Below are positions 52,638 to 63,769 of a DNA stretch of 64,000 nt, in pieces; the first letter of the stretch is position 1; every line of letters starts with the position of its first letter. A program made the position numbers and the translations under genes. Source of the stretch: Roseococcus thiosulfatophilus (GTDB taxonomy: Bacteria; Pseudomonadota; Alphaproteobacteria; Acetobacterales; Acetobacteraceae); NCBI RefSeq assembly GCF_017311575.1, contig NZ_JAFFQY010000061.1, forward strand, positions 156,577-220,576. The letters run 5' to 3'. The notes under the pieces were generated by a model. The model worked only from the letters and a program-made list of their open reading frames with translations, did not search any database and was not told the DNA's origin.

Positions 52638-53957
52638 TCAGGCGGTCGCCGTCAGCGCCGCGCGCAGCGCCGCCACCGTCTGCGCCACCTGGTCCTCGGT
52701 CACCACCAGCGGCGGCGACAGCACCATCATGTCCCCCGCCGCGCGCACCAGCACGCCGGCGGCGAGGCAATGGTCGGCCACCTCCGCGCCGCGCGCGCCA
52801 GGGGCGTCCGCGCGGGGGGCGAGGTCCACCGCCGCCAGCAACCCGCAGCAGCGCACATCCACCACATGCGGCGCGCCGCGCAGCGCCAGCAGCGCGTCGC
52901 GGAAGGGGCCGGCGATGCGCGCCGAGGCTTCGAACATCCCCTCCTGCTGGTAGGCGTCCAGCGTCGCCATCCCCGCGGCGCAGGCGAGCGGATGCGCCGA
53001 ATAGGTGTAGCCGTGCAGGAACTCAGGCGCGCCGCGCGGATGCGCCATGAAGGCGTCATAGACCGCCTGCGTCACCAGCGTGGCGCCCATCGGCACCGCG
53101 CCATTGGTCAGGCCCTTGGCCATGGTGATGATGTCGGGTGTCACGCCCAGCGCCTCGCTGGCCGTGCAGGCGCCGAGGCGCCCGAAGCCGGTGATGACCT
53201 CGTCGAAGATCAGCAGGATACCGTGGCGGTCGCAGATGGCGCGCAGCCCCTCCAGATAGCCATGCGGCGGCGGATAGACGCCGCCCGAACCCGTCACCGG
53301 CTCCACGATGATGGCGGCGACCGTGCTCGGATCCTGCACGAAGAGGATCTCCTCCAGCGCGGCCATCCAGCGCGGGTTCTCCGCCGGGCGGTCGGTCAGG
53401 AAGCTCTGCGCCGGGTCATGCGGCAGGGGCATGTGGAACACGTCCGCCAGCAGCGGCCCGAACTCCTTCTTGTGCCGCGCGATGCCGCCCACCGACAGCC
53501 CGCCGAACCCCACCCCGTGATAGGACTTCGCGCGCCCGATGAACTTGGTCCGCCCCGCATCCCCCCGCGCGCGGTGATAGGCGCGCGCGATTTTCAGCGC
53601 CGTGTCCACCGCCTCCGACCCCGAGTTGGAGAAGAAGGCCCGCCCCATCATCGGCACCGCGTCCAGCAGCCGCCTCGCGAAGGTGAAGGCCGCGGGGTGC
53701 GACATGCGGAAGGAGGAGACGAAGTCGAGCTTCCCCGCCGCCTCGCGGATGGCCTCCGTCACGCGCGGATGCGCATGGCCGGCGTTCACGCACCAGAGGC
53801 CGGCCATCATGTCCAGCACGCGGCGCCCGTCGGGGGTGATGTAGTGCATGCCCTCCGCGCGCTCGAACAGGATGGGCGCGTCGTGGAAGGCGCGCATGGC
53901 GGTGAAGGGGAGCCAGAAGCCTTCCTCGGGCGAAGGGGTGTTGCGGAGCATGTTCAT
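52638..53957 (-). CDS. Class III PLP-dependent aminotransferase (omega-amino acid type)
   Basis: A 439-residue aminotransferase. Motifs in order: EGFWLPFTAMRAFHDAPIL, MMAGLWCVNAGHAHPRVTEA, AFFSNSGSEAVDTALKIARA, YHGVGFGGLSVGGIARHKKE, FDEVITGFGRLGACTASEAL and MAKGLTNGAVPMGATLV, which contains the PLP lysine. It closely parallels the partial gene at 1-754 and the beta-alanine/amine--pyruvate group. The start overlaps the FAD oxidoreductase stop (ATGA), which makes a coupled pair: deamination by oxidase and transaminase in one operon under the GntR gene. Confidence 0.92.
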   Translation of the reverse strand: MNMLRNTPSPEEGFWLPFTAMRAFHDAPILFERAEGMHYITPDGRRVLDMMAGLWCVNAGHAHPRVTEAIREAAGKLDFVSSFRMSHPAAFTFARRLLDAVPMMGRAFFSNSGSEAVDTALKIARAYHRARGDAGRTKFIGRAKSYHGVGFGGLSVGGIARHKKEFGPLLADVFHMPLPHDPAQSFLTDRPAENPRWMAALEEILFVQDPSTVAAIIVEPVTGSGGVYPPPHGYLEGLRAICDRHGILLIFDEVITGFGRLGACTASEALGVTPDIITMAKGLTNGAVPMGATLVTQAVYDAFMAHPRGAPEFLHGYTYSAHPLACAAGMATLDAYQQEGMFEASARIAGPFRDALLALRGAPHVVDVRCCGLLAAVDLAPRADAPGARGAEVADHCLAAGVLVRAAGDMMVLSPPLVVTEDQVAQTVAALRAALTATA

Positions 53958-55240
53958 GGCGTGGGCCTCGCGCGGTCGAGCGCATCGCGTGCCCGGAACC
54001 AGAGCGATCCGGCCATGGCGTAAAGCGTGCGCAGCGGGTGAAGGGGAATGGGCTGGAGCGGTGTCACGGGCGGCAGCGGTAGGTCCCGCGCATCCACCCC
54101 CGTCAGCAAATCGGCGAAGGCGGGGCCGGAGGCGGTGCACCAGCCCACCCCCTTGCCGTTGCATTGCACCGTGGCGAAGACGCCCTCGGCCAGGGCCAAG
54201 AGGCGCGGCAGCCGGTCCAGCGTGACGGCCACCTGCCCACCCCACCAGTATTCGGGCGGCACGTCCGGCAGCGCGGGGTAGAGGCGCGCGCGCATCCGCT
54301 CCGGCACGCCGAAGGAATTCGGGCCGCGGGGCGGGCGCAGCGTGCCCTTGCCGCCCACGACCAGCCGCCCGGCCGCGTCGCGCCGCCAATAGCGCAGCAC
54401 GCGCCGCGTGTCGGAGACGGCCTGGTGGCCAGGCAGCACCGGGCTGCCTGCCGGCAGCGGCGCGGTCGCGGTCTGGAAGGACCAGACCGGGATCATGGTG
54501 GCGGCCAGCCCCGGCCAGAGCGCGCCGCCCGTGGCGTTGGTGGCCAGCAGCACGCGCCGCGCGCGGAGGTGGCCCGTCGCCGTCTCCAGCCGCCAGTCGC
54601 GCCCATCAGGCCGGATGGCGGTGACGCGCGAAGGCGCATGGATCCGCGCCCCCGCCGCCAGCGCTGCCCGCGCCAGCCCGCGCGCGAGGGACAAGGGCTG
54701 CACCGTGCCGCCACGCATATCCATCCAGCCGCCCAGATAGCCCTCGGCGCCAGTGATGGCGCGCACCTGCTCGGCGTCCAGCGCGTGGGCCGGCGCGCCC
54801 CATTCGGCCCAGGCGCGGGCGCGCTTGCGACAGGCCTCCATCTCGGGCGCGCTGTCGGCCACCTGCAGCCAGCCATTGCGCGTGGCCTCGCAGGCGATGC
54901 CGTGGCGCTCGATCAGCGCGAAGGTCGCGTCCGCGTCGCGCGCGCCGTGCTCGTGCAGGCGGCGGCCGAGGGTCTCGCCATATTCGGCGATGAGGTCCTG
55001 CACGAAATGCCGCAGCCCCGGGATCACCTGGCCGCCATTGGCGCCCGAGGCCGCGGCCCCCGGCGCGACAGCCTCCAGCACCGTGACCGCGACGCCGCGC
55101 TCGGCCAGCGCCAGCGCGGTGGAGAGGCCCGAGAACCCCGCGCCGACGATGGCGACCTCCGCCTCCGCCGCGCCCTCCAGCGGGGACAGATCCGGCGCCG
55201 GTTCGGCCGTCGCTTCCCAGAGCGAGTTCTGCGCCTTCAT
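53954..55240 (-). CDS. FAD-dependent amine/amino acid oxidoreductase (DAO family, PuuB-like)
   Basis: A 428-residue flavoenzyme. The dinucleotide-binding loop is VAIVGAGFSGLSTALALAER, ending with ERGVAVTVLEA. ASGANGGQVIPGLRHF and the C-terminal YWWGGQVAVTLDRLPRLLAL with VQCNGKGVGWCTASG match gamma-glutamylputrescine oxidase-type enzymes. They oxidise secondary or primary amines to aldehydes; the real substrate is not known here. I placed the start at MKAQNSLWEATAEPAP. It overlaps the GntR stop by 4 nt and the aminotransferase start by 4 nt. Confidence 0.9.
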   Translation of the reverse strand: MKAQNSLWEATAEPAPDLSPLEGAAEAEVAIVGAGFSGLSTALALAERGVAVTVLEAVAPGAAASGANGGQVIPGLRHFVQDLIAEYGETLGRRLHEHGARDADATFALIERHGIACEATRNGWLQVADSAPEMEACRKRARAWAEWGAPAHALDAEQVRAITGAEGYLGGWMDMRGGTVQPLSLARGLARAALAAGARIHAPSRVTAIRPDGRDWRLETATGHLRARRVLLATNATGGALWPGLAATMIPVWSFQTATAPLPAGSPVLPGHQAVSDTRRVLRYWRRDAAGRLVVGGKGTLRPPRGPNSFGVPERMRARLYPALPDVPPEYWWGGQVAVTLDRLPRLLALAEGVFATVQCNGKGVGWCTASGPAFADLLTGVDARDLPLPPVTPLQPIPLHPLRTLYAMAGSLWFRARDALDRARPTP

Positions 55241-56109
55241 ATCCCCGCGCTCACCAGATGCTCCACCAGCAGGGCGGCGGCGCGCGGCGGGCTGCCGGCC
55301 TCCAGCGCGTCCAGCACGCGCAGATGCTCGCGGCAAGAGGCATGGGCGCGTTCCTCGCCGAAGCGCCAATCGGCGTTGCGCAGCGCGCGCAGGCGGTTCT
55401 GCGCCTCCACCGCATCCACTAAGAAGCGGTTGCCGCTGCCGGCCGCCAGGCCGGAATGGAAGGCCGCATTCATCTCGAAGAAGGCCACCGCGTGGCGGTC
55501 CTGCCAGGGACGCGCCAGCACCGCCTCATGGCCCTGGCGCATGGCGCGCGCGAAGCCGGGGTCGAGGCGGTATCCGGGCTCCAGAAGTGCCGCGGGTTCC
55601 ACCACCAGGCGGAAGCGCTGCGCCGCCGCGCGGTCCTCGGCGGAGGTCAGGCCCGGCGCGAAATGCCAGCCCTGCGCCGGGTTGCGCGCCACCATGCCAA
55701 GCTTCGCCAATTGCCCTAGCGCCCGCGCCACCACCCCGCGCGGCTGGGCGAAATGGCGCATCAGGTCGGCCTCCCGCAGCGGGTCCTGCAGCGCACCCTC
55801 GCCATGGGCGCGGACCATCTCGGTGGCCAACGTCTCCGCCGGGTCGCGCGTCGTCTCCTCGGGCAGGTCGCGCGCCGGGTCGGCGAGCAGGGTCGCGCGG
55901 CCCTCGCGCCTGGTGATGCCCGCCTGCTCCAGCAGGCGCAGCGCGGCACGCAGCGGGGTGCGCGAGACGGAAAGCCGTGCCGCCAGCGCGGCCTCGGTCA
56001 CCGGCGTGCCGGGCGGCGTGGCCTCGGCCAGCCACAGCGCGCGGGCGGCGCGGGCCAGTTCGTGGTGGAGCGGGGTGGCCTGCATCATCACGCTTGTGTT
56101 TACCGCCAT
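55237..56109 (-). CDS. GntR-family (FadR/VanR-like) transcriptional regulator
   Basis: A 290-residue regulator. The winged HTH is VTEAALAARLSVSRTPLRAA followed by LRLLEQAGITRREGRATLL. The C-terminal effector domain is helical (FCD type), with ERDPAETLATEMVRAHG-like helices and SCREHLRVLDALEAGSPPRA carrying metal-binding His positions. It is first in the three-gene operon GntR-oxidase-aminotransferase and divergent from the ABC transporter (55 bp), so it most likely controls both. An alternative start at the MMQATPL methionines (56088 or 56085) is possible. Confidence 0.9.
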   Translation of the reverse strand: MAVNTSVMMQATPLHHELARAARALWLAEATPPGTPVTEAALAARLSVSRTPLRAALRLLEQAGITRREGRATLLADPARDLPEETTRDPAETLATEMVRAHGEGALQDPLREADLMRHFAQPRGVVARALGQLAKLGMVARNPAQGWHFAPGLTSAEDRAAAQRFRLVVEPAALLEPGYRLDPGFARAMRQGHEAVLARPWQDRHAVAFFEMNAAFHSGLAAGSGNRFLVDAVEAQNRLRALRNADWRFGEERAHASCREHLRVLDALEAGSPPRAAALLVEHLVSAGI

Positions 56110-56164
56110 CTTGGTATTTTCTGCAAATGAAGAACCAAACAGGGGTCACGAAAGGGGTCTGTCC

Positions 56165-57721
56165 ATGCGACTGCGCGCATCATTCCTGGCGCTCGCCGCC
56201 AGCCTGGGGTTCGGCCTGGCCGCGCCCGCCGCCGCGCAGGACACCCTGCGTATCCGCCTCAACGCCGATATCCGCTCGACCGACCCGGGCGTGAACCGGG
56301 ACGCCAACACCGATGGCCTGGTCTGGCACGTGCTGGAGGGCCTGGTCGCGCTGCGCGGCGACGCCACCGTCGCGCCCATGCTGGCCGAGCGCGTGGAGGT
56401 TTCGGATGACGGGCTGACCTACACCTTCCCGCTGCGCCAGGGCGTGCGCTTCCACAACGGCCAGCCCCTGACCTCGGCCGATGTCGCCTTCGCCATGGAA
56501 CGCTACCGCGCGCGCGAGACCAACTGGCGCTGCCGCGGCGACCTCGACGGCGCCGTCACCCGCATCACCGCCATCGAGACGCCGGACCCGCAGACCGTCG
56601 TGATGCGCCTCGAACGCCCATCCGCGCTGTTCCTCACCACCCTCGCCCGTACCGATTGCGGCCAGACGGGCATCTTCCATCGTGACAGCCTGAACGCCGA
56701 TGGCGGCTGGCGCGCGCCCGTGGGCACTGGTCCCTTCCGCCTGGGCGAATGGCGCCGCGGCCAGTTCATCGAGCTGGAGCGCTTCGCGGAATACGCGGCC
56801 CTGCCCGGCGAGCCTGATGGACTCGCCGGCAACAAGACGCCGCATGTGGACCGTGTGCGCTTCACCGTCATTCCCGATGACGCCGCGGCCCGCGCGGCCC
56901 TGCTGGCCGACAACATTGACATCCTGCCCGATGCCCGCACGCGCGACCTGCGTGACCTGCGCGCGCGGCCGGGGCTGACCGTGCATTCCTCGCCCTCCTT
57001 CGACCTGCAGATCATCCTGATGCAGACGACGGACCCGCTGCTGTCCGATGTGCGGATGCGCCGCGCCATTGCCCTGGCGCTGGACGTGCCGGAGCTGGTG
57101 CGGGCGCTGACCGAGGGTGGGTCGCGCCCCTCCCGCGCGCCCATTCCGGTGGGTTCGGGCTTCCACACGCCGCTCATGTCCGAGGTGCCGGCGCGGGACC
57201 TGGCCGCCGCGCGGCGCCTGGCGCAGGAAGCCGGCTATCGCGGCCAGCCCATCCGCATCGTCACCACCCGCCGCTACGAGGCCTTCTACGAGATCGCGGT
57301 CCTCGCCCAGGACATGCTGCGCGAGGCGGGCATCAACCTGGAGCTGGAGGTGCTGGAATGGGCCACCCAGCTGCAACGCTACACGCGCGGCGAATACCAG
57401 ATGATGGCCTTCGGCTTCTCGGCGCGCCTCGACCCCTCGCTCTCCTTCGAGATGTTCACCGGTCCCAAGGCGACCCAGCCGCGCAAGGCCTGGGACAACC
57501 CGCAGGTGCAGGCGATGCTGGAGGATTCCATGCGCGAGACCGACCGCGCCCGCCGCATCGCGCTGTTCGAGACCATGTTCCGCCAGCTGATGGAGGATGT
57601 GCCGGTGGTGGCGCTCTATTCCTCCACGAACAATGCGGTGACGCCCGCCCATGTGCAGGGCTTCCGCAGCTGGGCGGTGGACGCGCCGCGCGCCTGGGGT
57701 GTCCGGCTGGCGCGGCGCTGA
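56165..57721 (+). CDS. Peptide/opine-type ABC transporter substrate-binding protein (SBP family 5)
   Basis: A 518-residue periplasmic binding protein. The signal peptide is MRLRASFLALAASLGFGLAA with cleavage near PAAAQD. Family 5 features are DGLVWHVLEGLVALRGDATV, then LTYTFPLRQGVRFHNGQPLT and ADVAFAMERYRARE, and the lobe block VGTGPFRLGEWRRGQFIELE. Two cysteines (NWRCRGDLDG, RTDCGQTG) may form a disulfide. It is the first gene of a transporter operon driven divergently from the GntR gene. The ligand could be an oligopeptide or an amide-bearing small molecule that fits the nearby C45 hydrolase. Confidence 0.92.
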   Translation: MRLRASFLALAASLGFGLAAPAAAQDTLRIRLNADIRSTDPGVNRDANTDGLVWHVLEGLVALRGDATVAPMLAERVEVSDDGLTYTFPLRQGVRFHNGQPLTSADVAFAMERYRARETNWRCRGDLDGAVTRITAIETPDPQTVVMRLERPSALFLTTLARTDCGQTGIFHRDSLNADGGWRAPVGTGPFRLGEWRRGQFIELERFAEYAALPGEPDGLAGNKTPHVDRVRFTVIPDDAAARAALLADNIDILPDARTRDLRDLRARPGLTVHSSPSFDLQIILMQTTDPLLSDVRMRRAIALALDVPELVRALTEGGSRPSRAPIPVGSGFHTPLMSEVPARDLAAARRLAQEAGYRGQPIRIVTTRRYEAFYEIAVLAQDMLREAGINLELEVLEWATQLQRYTRGEYQMMAFGFSARLDPSLSFEMFTGPKATQPRKAWDNPQVQAMLEDSMRETDRARRIALFETMFRQLMEDVPVVALYSSTNNAVTPAHVQGFRSWAVDAPRAWGVRLARR

Positions 57722-57722
57722 C

Positions 57723-58667
57723 GTGCTCGCCTATGTCCTGAAGCGCCTGCTCGTCGCCCTGCCCACCCTGCTGCTGGTGGCGGCGAGCGTCTTCTTCCTC
57801 ATGCGCCTCATCCCCGGCGACCCGGCGACGGTGATCCTGGGCGATGCGGCGACGCCCGAGGCGGTGGCCGATCTGCGCCTGGCCTATGGGCTGGACCGGC
57901 CGGTGCTGGTGCAGTTCGCGCTGTGGATCGAACGCGCGCTGGCGGGCGATCTCGGGCGTTCCATCACGAGCGGCGAGGCCGTGGGGCCGCTCATCCTCGC
58001 CCGCTTCCAGGTGACGGCGGCCATCGTCTTCGCCTCGGTGGGCATCGCGGTGCTGCTGGCGGTGCCGCTGGGGATGCTGGCGGCGTGGAAGCAGAATTCC
58101 TGGGGCGATGTGGCGGCGGTGGCGGCGGCGACCTTCCTGCTTTCCATCCCCTCCTTCTGGCTGGGCCTGATCTTCCTGCTGGTGTTCGGGCTGTGGCTCG
58201 GCTGGGTGCCGGTGGTGGGCTATGTCACCTTCGCCGAGGATTTCTGGGGCGCGCTGCACTACATCGCGCTGCCGGTGGTCACGCTGGCGCTGATCGAGAC
58301 GGGCGTGCTGATCCGCATGGCGCGCGCCTCCACCGTCGAGGTGCTGCGGCTGGACTACATCGCGCATGCCCGCGCCAAGGGCGTGCCCGAATGGCGCGTG
58401 CTGGCGCGCCACGCCTTCCCCAACGCCTTCGCGCCGACGCTGACGCTGATCGGCCTCATCATGGGCAGCCTGCTGGGCGGAATCGCCGTCATCGAGACGG
58501 TGTTCACCCTGCCAGGCCTCGGGCGCCTGCTGGTGGAGGCCATCTTCGCGCGCGACTATCCCGTCATCCAGGGCGTCATGCTCTTCATCGCGGTGATCTA
58601 TGTGGTGGTGAATTTGATCGTGGACCTGCTCTATCCGGTCTTCGACCCGCGCGTGACGGCGGGCTGA
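57723..58667 (+). CDS. Dipeptide/oligopeptide-type ABC transporter permease (DppB-like)
   Basis: A 314-residue permease with six hydrophobic helices. The N-terminus LAYVLKRLLVALPTLLLVAA and the block PGDPATVILGDAATPEAVAD are typical of DppB. The EAA-loop region is LDYIAHARAKGVPEWRVLAR, followed by HAFPNAFAPTLTLIG. The start is a GTG one base after the SBP stop. It pairs with the downstream DppC-like permease and the fused ATPase. Confidence 0.92.
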   Translation: MLAYVLKRLLVALPTLLLVAASVFFLMRLIPGDPATVILGDAATPEAVADLRLAYGLDRPVLVQFALWIERALAGDLGRSITSGEAVGPLILARFQVTAAIVFASVGIAVLLAVPLGMLAAWKQNSWGDVAAVAAATFLLSIPSFWLGLIFLLVFGLWLGWVPVVGYVTFAEDFWGALHYIALPVVTLALIETGVLIRMARASTVEVLRLDYIAHARAKGVPEWRVLARHAFPNAFAPTLTLIGLIMGSLLGGIAVIETVFTLPGLGRLLVEAIFARDYPVIQGVMLFIAVIYVVVNLIVDLLYPVFDPRVTAG

Positions 58668-58668
58668 G

Positions 58669-59474
58669 ATGCGGCTGCGCCCCAACCTGCTCATCGGCGG
58701 CACGCTGCTGGGCTTCGTCTTCGTCGTGGCGGCCACGGCCCTGGTCTGGACGCCCTATGACCCGGTGCGGACCAACCTCCGCCGCCGCCTGGTGCCGCCT
58801 TCCTCCGACTACTGGCTGGGCACGGATGAGTTCGGCCGCGACGTCGCCTCGCGCCTGATGGAAGGCGCCGTCACCAGCCTGACGGTCGCCGCCTCCACCG
58901 TGCTGGTGGCGCTGGCGCTGGGCATGGCCATCGGCCTCGCCGGCGGCTTCCTGCGCGGCTGGACGGACCGCATCCTGGGCGCCATCAACGACACGCTGCT
59001 GGCCTTCCCGGGCATCCTGCTGGCGCTGGGGCTGCTGGCGGTGCTGGGACCGTCGCGCTGGGGCATCGTGCTGGCGCTGGGCCTCGCCTATGCGCCCTCG
59101 GTCGCGCGCGTGGTGCGCGGCACGGTGCTCTCCATCCGCGAGCGGGAGTTCGTCGAAGCCTCGCGCGCCCTGGGCAATTCCGAGGCCTACACGCTGCTGC
59201 GCCATGTGCTGCCGCATACGGCGGCGCCCGTGACGGTGCTGGCCACCTCCCTCTTCGGCTGGGTGATCCTGTCGGAGAGCGCGCTCTCCTTCCTCGGCCT
59301 CGGCGTGCCGCCGCCGGCGGCCACCTGGGGCAACATGCTGGCCTCCGCGCGGCCCTTCATGCAGGACGCGCCCATCCTCTCCATCGCGCCCGGCGTGATG
59401 ATCGCGACCTGCCTGCTGGGCGTGAACCTCCTGGGCGACGCGCTGCGCGACCTGCTCGACCCGAGGGACCGCGC

Positions 59475-59478
<4 letters not shown>
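58669..59478 (+). CDS. Dipeptide/oligopeptide-type ABC transporter permease (DppC-like)
   Basis: A 269-residue permease. The family block DYWLGTDEFGRDVASRLMEG and the EAA loop REFVEASRALGNSEAYTLLR are intact, followed by HVLPHTAAPVTVLATSL and SALSFLGLGVPPPAATWGNM. Its ATG lies two bases after the DppB-like stop and its own stop overlaps the ATPase start by 4 nt. It forms the membrane channel with the DppB-like protein. Confidence 0.92.
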
Positions 59479-61057
<1,579 letters not shown>

Positions 61058-61061
<4 letters not shown>

Positions 61062-62119
61062 CCCACCATCGCCGCCCGGATTTCCCCCTCCGGCAGCCCC
61101 AGCCGCGTGGCCGTCGCGGAAAGATCGCCCCAGGTCACGTCATCCAGCGGGATGCCCTGCGCCAGGCGCTCGGCCCGCGCGCGCCGCTCCGGCTCGCCGG
61201 GCAGGATCACGCGGCCCGGCGCACTGGCCATGACGTGTTCGCTGATGGCGTCCACCTCGGCGGCGAAGGCCGGGCTCTCCGCCAGCCGCGCGGGGTCCAG
61301 CAGGAGGCCCAGCATCCCGTTCACGATGCCGCGGTCATTGGGCGTGGCGGGCTGGTTGGTGCCTCCGCCCGTCAGCGCGCCGCCCAGGATTTCGCAGACC
61401 AGCGCCAGCCCATAGCCCTTGTGCCCGCCAAAGGGCTGCAGCGCGCCGCGCGGGCCCTGGCCGTAGATCACGGCGGGGTCGGTGCTGGCCTCGCCCTCAT
61501 GCGTCACCAGCGCGCCGGCGGGCACCTGCTTGCCGGCGTTGAAGGCCACCTTCACCTTGCCGACCGCGATGGCGCTGGTCGCGAAATCCAGCAGGATGGG
61601 GTGCGGGGATTTCGGGATGCCGATGCAGATGGGGTTGGTGCCCATCCGCCCATCCGCGCCGCCGAAGGGCGCCACGAAGGGCACGCCGCTGACGGCATTC
61701 ACGAAGAAGATCCCGATCAGCCCCTCGGCCACCGCCATCTCGGCATAGGCCCCGATGCGGCCGAGGTGGTGGGTGTTCCGCAGCCCGAAGCCTGCCAGCC
61801 CATGTTCGCGCGCGGCCGCGATGCCCGCCGCCGTCGCCTGGCGGCCGACCACCTGGCCGAAGCCCATCCCGCCATCCCACAGCGACAACGCGCCCATGCC
61901 ACCCACCTGTTGCGCGCCGGCGTTTGGGGTGATGAGGCCCTGTTCCACATTCGCCACATAGCGCGGCACGAGCTGCATGCCGTGACTGTCATGGCCCTGG
62001 AGGTTCGCCTCCACCAAATCGGCAGCCACCTGGCGCGCCACGGTGGCCTCGGCGCCGACGCGGCCCAGCATGGCGGCGACGAGGGCGATCAGCCCCTCGG
62101 AAGAAAGTCGGGGCATCAC
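61058..62119 (-). CDS. Malate/L-lactate/ureidoglycolate dehydrogenase-family oxidoreductase
   Basis: A 353-residue NAD(P)-dependent enzyme of the LDH2/MDH2 family, which includes ureidoglycolate dehydrogenase AllD, L-sulfolactate and 2,3-diketogulonate reductases. Characteristic sequences are VEANLQGHDSHGMQLVPRY, FGLRNTHHLGRIGAYAEMA with the catalytic His, GRMGTNPICIGIP and PFGGHKGYGLALVCEILGGA. The substrate cannot be fixed from sequence. Its start overlaps the aldo/keto reductase stop by 4 nt. Because ureidoglycine aminohydrolase lies in the same locus, oxidation of ureidoglycolate to oxalurate is a plausible role, but this is inference. Confidence 0.9.
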
Positions 62120-63084
62120 AGGGTCTCCAGCATGGCAAGGGCCTCGGGCGGCAGCGGGCCGCGCGCGATGGCCGCGACCGCGTGGTCCATCTCCTCCACG
62201 CTGCCGCTGCCGACAAGAATGGTGCTGATCTCGCGCGGCATGGCGGCGAAGCGCAGCGCCAGCTCCACCAGATCCGCCGCGAAACCCGCCGCCACCAGCG
62301 GGCGGAAGCGCTGCGCGGCGGCCACATCCGCCGCGTAGTCCGCGCCCGAGGCGATGGGTGCCGGCGCCGGCACGCCCATGGGCCCGCGCGCCTCGGTGCC
62401 GCTCAGCGCGCCGCCGGCCAGCACGCGGATGGCCATGACGCCCACGCCCAGCGCCGCGGCACCCGCGATGACGCCGCCGAGATCTGGCATGTCGGAGCCG
62501 GCCTTAAGGGGCGCCACACCGCTCGGGTTCAGCAGATTGTAGGGCATCTGGGCGGTGGCGAAGCCGCCTCCCTCCAGCACGCGCAGCAGGGCGGACGCGT
62601 CGCCCAGGCCCGTGATGCCGTAATGGCCGATCTTGCCCTCGGCTTGCAGGCGCCGCAGCGCGGGCACGGCCTGTTCGAGAATGGCGTCGGCGGTGAAAGC
62701 CGGCGCCGCGCCCGCCGCGGTGATGGGGTTGTGCAGCTGGAAGATGTCCACCCGCTCCCGCCCCAGCCGCGCGAGGCTGGCCTCCAGCGAGGCCGCGATG
62801 GTGCCGGCCACGTCGCCGCGCTGCTCCGGAAAGATGCGGACCTTGGTGCCGATGACGGGGTTGGCGCCCAGGCCCCGCAGCGCGCGGCCCAGGTTGCGCT
62901 CGGAGGCACCGTCGCCATAGGCGCTGGCCGTGTCGAAATAGGTGATGCCCTGGTCGAGCGCGCGGCCGATGGCGCGGTCCTGCTCGGTCGCGCTGCCCTT
63001 CACCATCAGCCCGCCAATGGCGCCGCAGCCATAGCCGATGACCGAGACCTCAAGCCCCGTCCGTCCCAGCGGTCGCATGTCCAT
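62116..63084 (-). CDS. Aldo/keto reductase
   Basis: A 322-residue NADPH-dependent oxidoreductase. It begins MDMRPLGRTGLEVSVIGYGC, and the catalytic tetrad is visible as Asp and Tyr in YFDTASAYGDGASE, Lys in VIGTKVRIFPE and His in DIFQLHNPITA. The C-terminal region ISTILVGSGSVEEMDHAVAA binds cofactor. The family reduces aldehydes and ketones; the substrate is open. It is the first gene of a two-gene operon with the LDH2-type dehydrogenase, convergent with the transporter operon. Confidence 0.92.
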   Translation of the reverse strand: MDMRPLGRTGLEVSVIGYGCGAIGGLMVKGSATEQDRAIGRALDQGITYFDTASAYGDGASERNLGRALRGLGANPVIGTKVRIFPEQRGDVAGTIAASLEASLARLGRERVDIFQLHNPITAAGAAPAFTADAILEQAVPALRRLQAEGKIGHYGITGLGDASALLRVLEGGGFATAQMPYNLLNPSGVAPLKAGSDMPDLGGVIAGAAALGVGVMAIRVLAGGALSGTEARGPMGVPAPAPIASGADYAADVAAAQRFRPLVAAGFAADLVELALRFAAMPREISTILVGSGSVEEMDHAVAAIARGPLPPEALAMLETL

Positions 63085-63255
63085 GCCGTGTCATTCCTCC
63101 TGTGCGGCGCGATGCTGCGACAGGCCCCGCCGCACCACAATCCGCGCCCGACGCGGCGCGGATGGCCGCCCGGGGGTCGCCAGCGGGAAACCTATCGCCG
63201 CGCCATCCGTTGGGTGTTTTCAGCGTCCGTCACCTTCCCGCCCCTGGAGGAAGCC

Positions 63256-63567
63256 ATGAAGATCCTGCTCCCCGCCACCTTCGCGGCGTTCGGCCTGCTG
63301 GTCGCGCCGGCCCAGGCGCGAGACCTGAACCAGATGCTGCGGCAATTGGCGCCGCAGGTGTTCGAGGAGCCACGGCAGGAGCCGGAACGCTACGACCGCC
63401 GGGACGGACGGCGGTTCGACCATGACCGTGGTGCGAGCCGACGGGCGGAGGAACGGCGCCTCCGCGAGGATCAACGCCGCCTGGAGGAACGCCAGCAACG
63501 CCTGGCGGAGCGCCAGCGTGAACTCGAGAGGGAACGTCGGCAATTGTCGCGCGATCGCTTTCGCTGA
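63256..63567 (+). CDS. Small exported Arg/Glu-rich coiled-coil protein
   Basis: A 103-residue protein. The signal peptide MKILLPATFAAFGLLVAPAQ would be cleaved before ARDLNQ. The mature part is very charged and consists of a long heptad-like helix: RRAEERRLREDQRRLEERQQ and further RLAERQRELERERRQ, with repeated (R/E)(R/E)xxLxE(R/K) units, ending SRDRFR. GGAGG precedes the ATG. I do not recognise a family; short exported coiled-coil proteins of this kind are often metal- or envelope-associated. It is the last gene before the tRNA fragment. Confidence 0.65.
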   Translation: MKILLPATFAAFGLLVAPAQARDLNQMLRQLAPQVFEEPRQEPERYDRRDGRRFDHDRGASRRAEERRLREDQRRLEERQQRLAERQRELERERRQLSRDRFR

Positions 63568-63662
63568 CAGGCGTCCGATCACGGCGCGCGAGGTGCAGCC
63601 GCGCCGCGCATCGGTGCATGTCCACCGCGCGCAGAAGAATTGGCTGGATGTCCTGGAAGGAT

Positions 63663-63707
<45 letters not shown>

Positions 63708-63769
63708 ATTGCCCAAAAAACGAGGATAATCAGGCGTCGGGCCAAGTCAGCCCGGCGCGATCCGGCCCA

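Noticed and set aside
56110..56164. GntR operator TTGGT...ACCAA between the regulator and the transporter
   Set aside because: The half-sites are far apart (about 19 bp) and only 5 bp long, so they are not distinguishable from chance.
54164..57721. 1185-codon open frame ending as the substrate-binding protein
   Set aside because: Only the part from 56165 has a signal peptide and family sequence; the upstream part is antisense to the FAD oxidoreductase and GntR genes.
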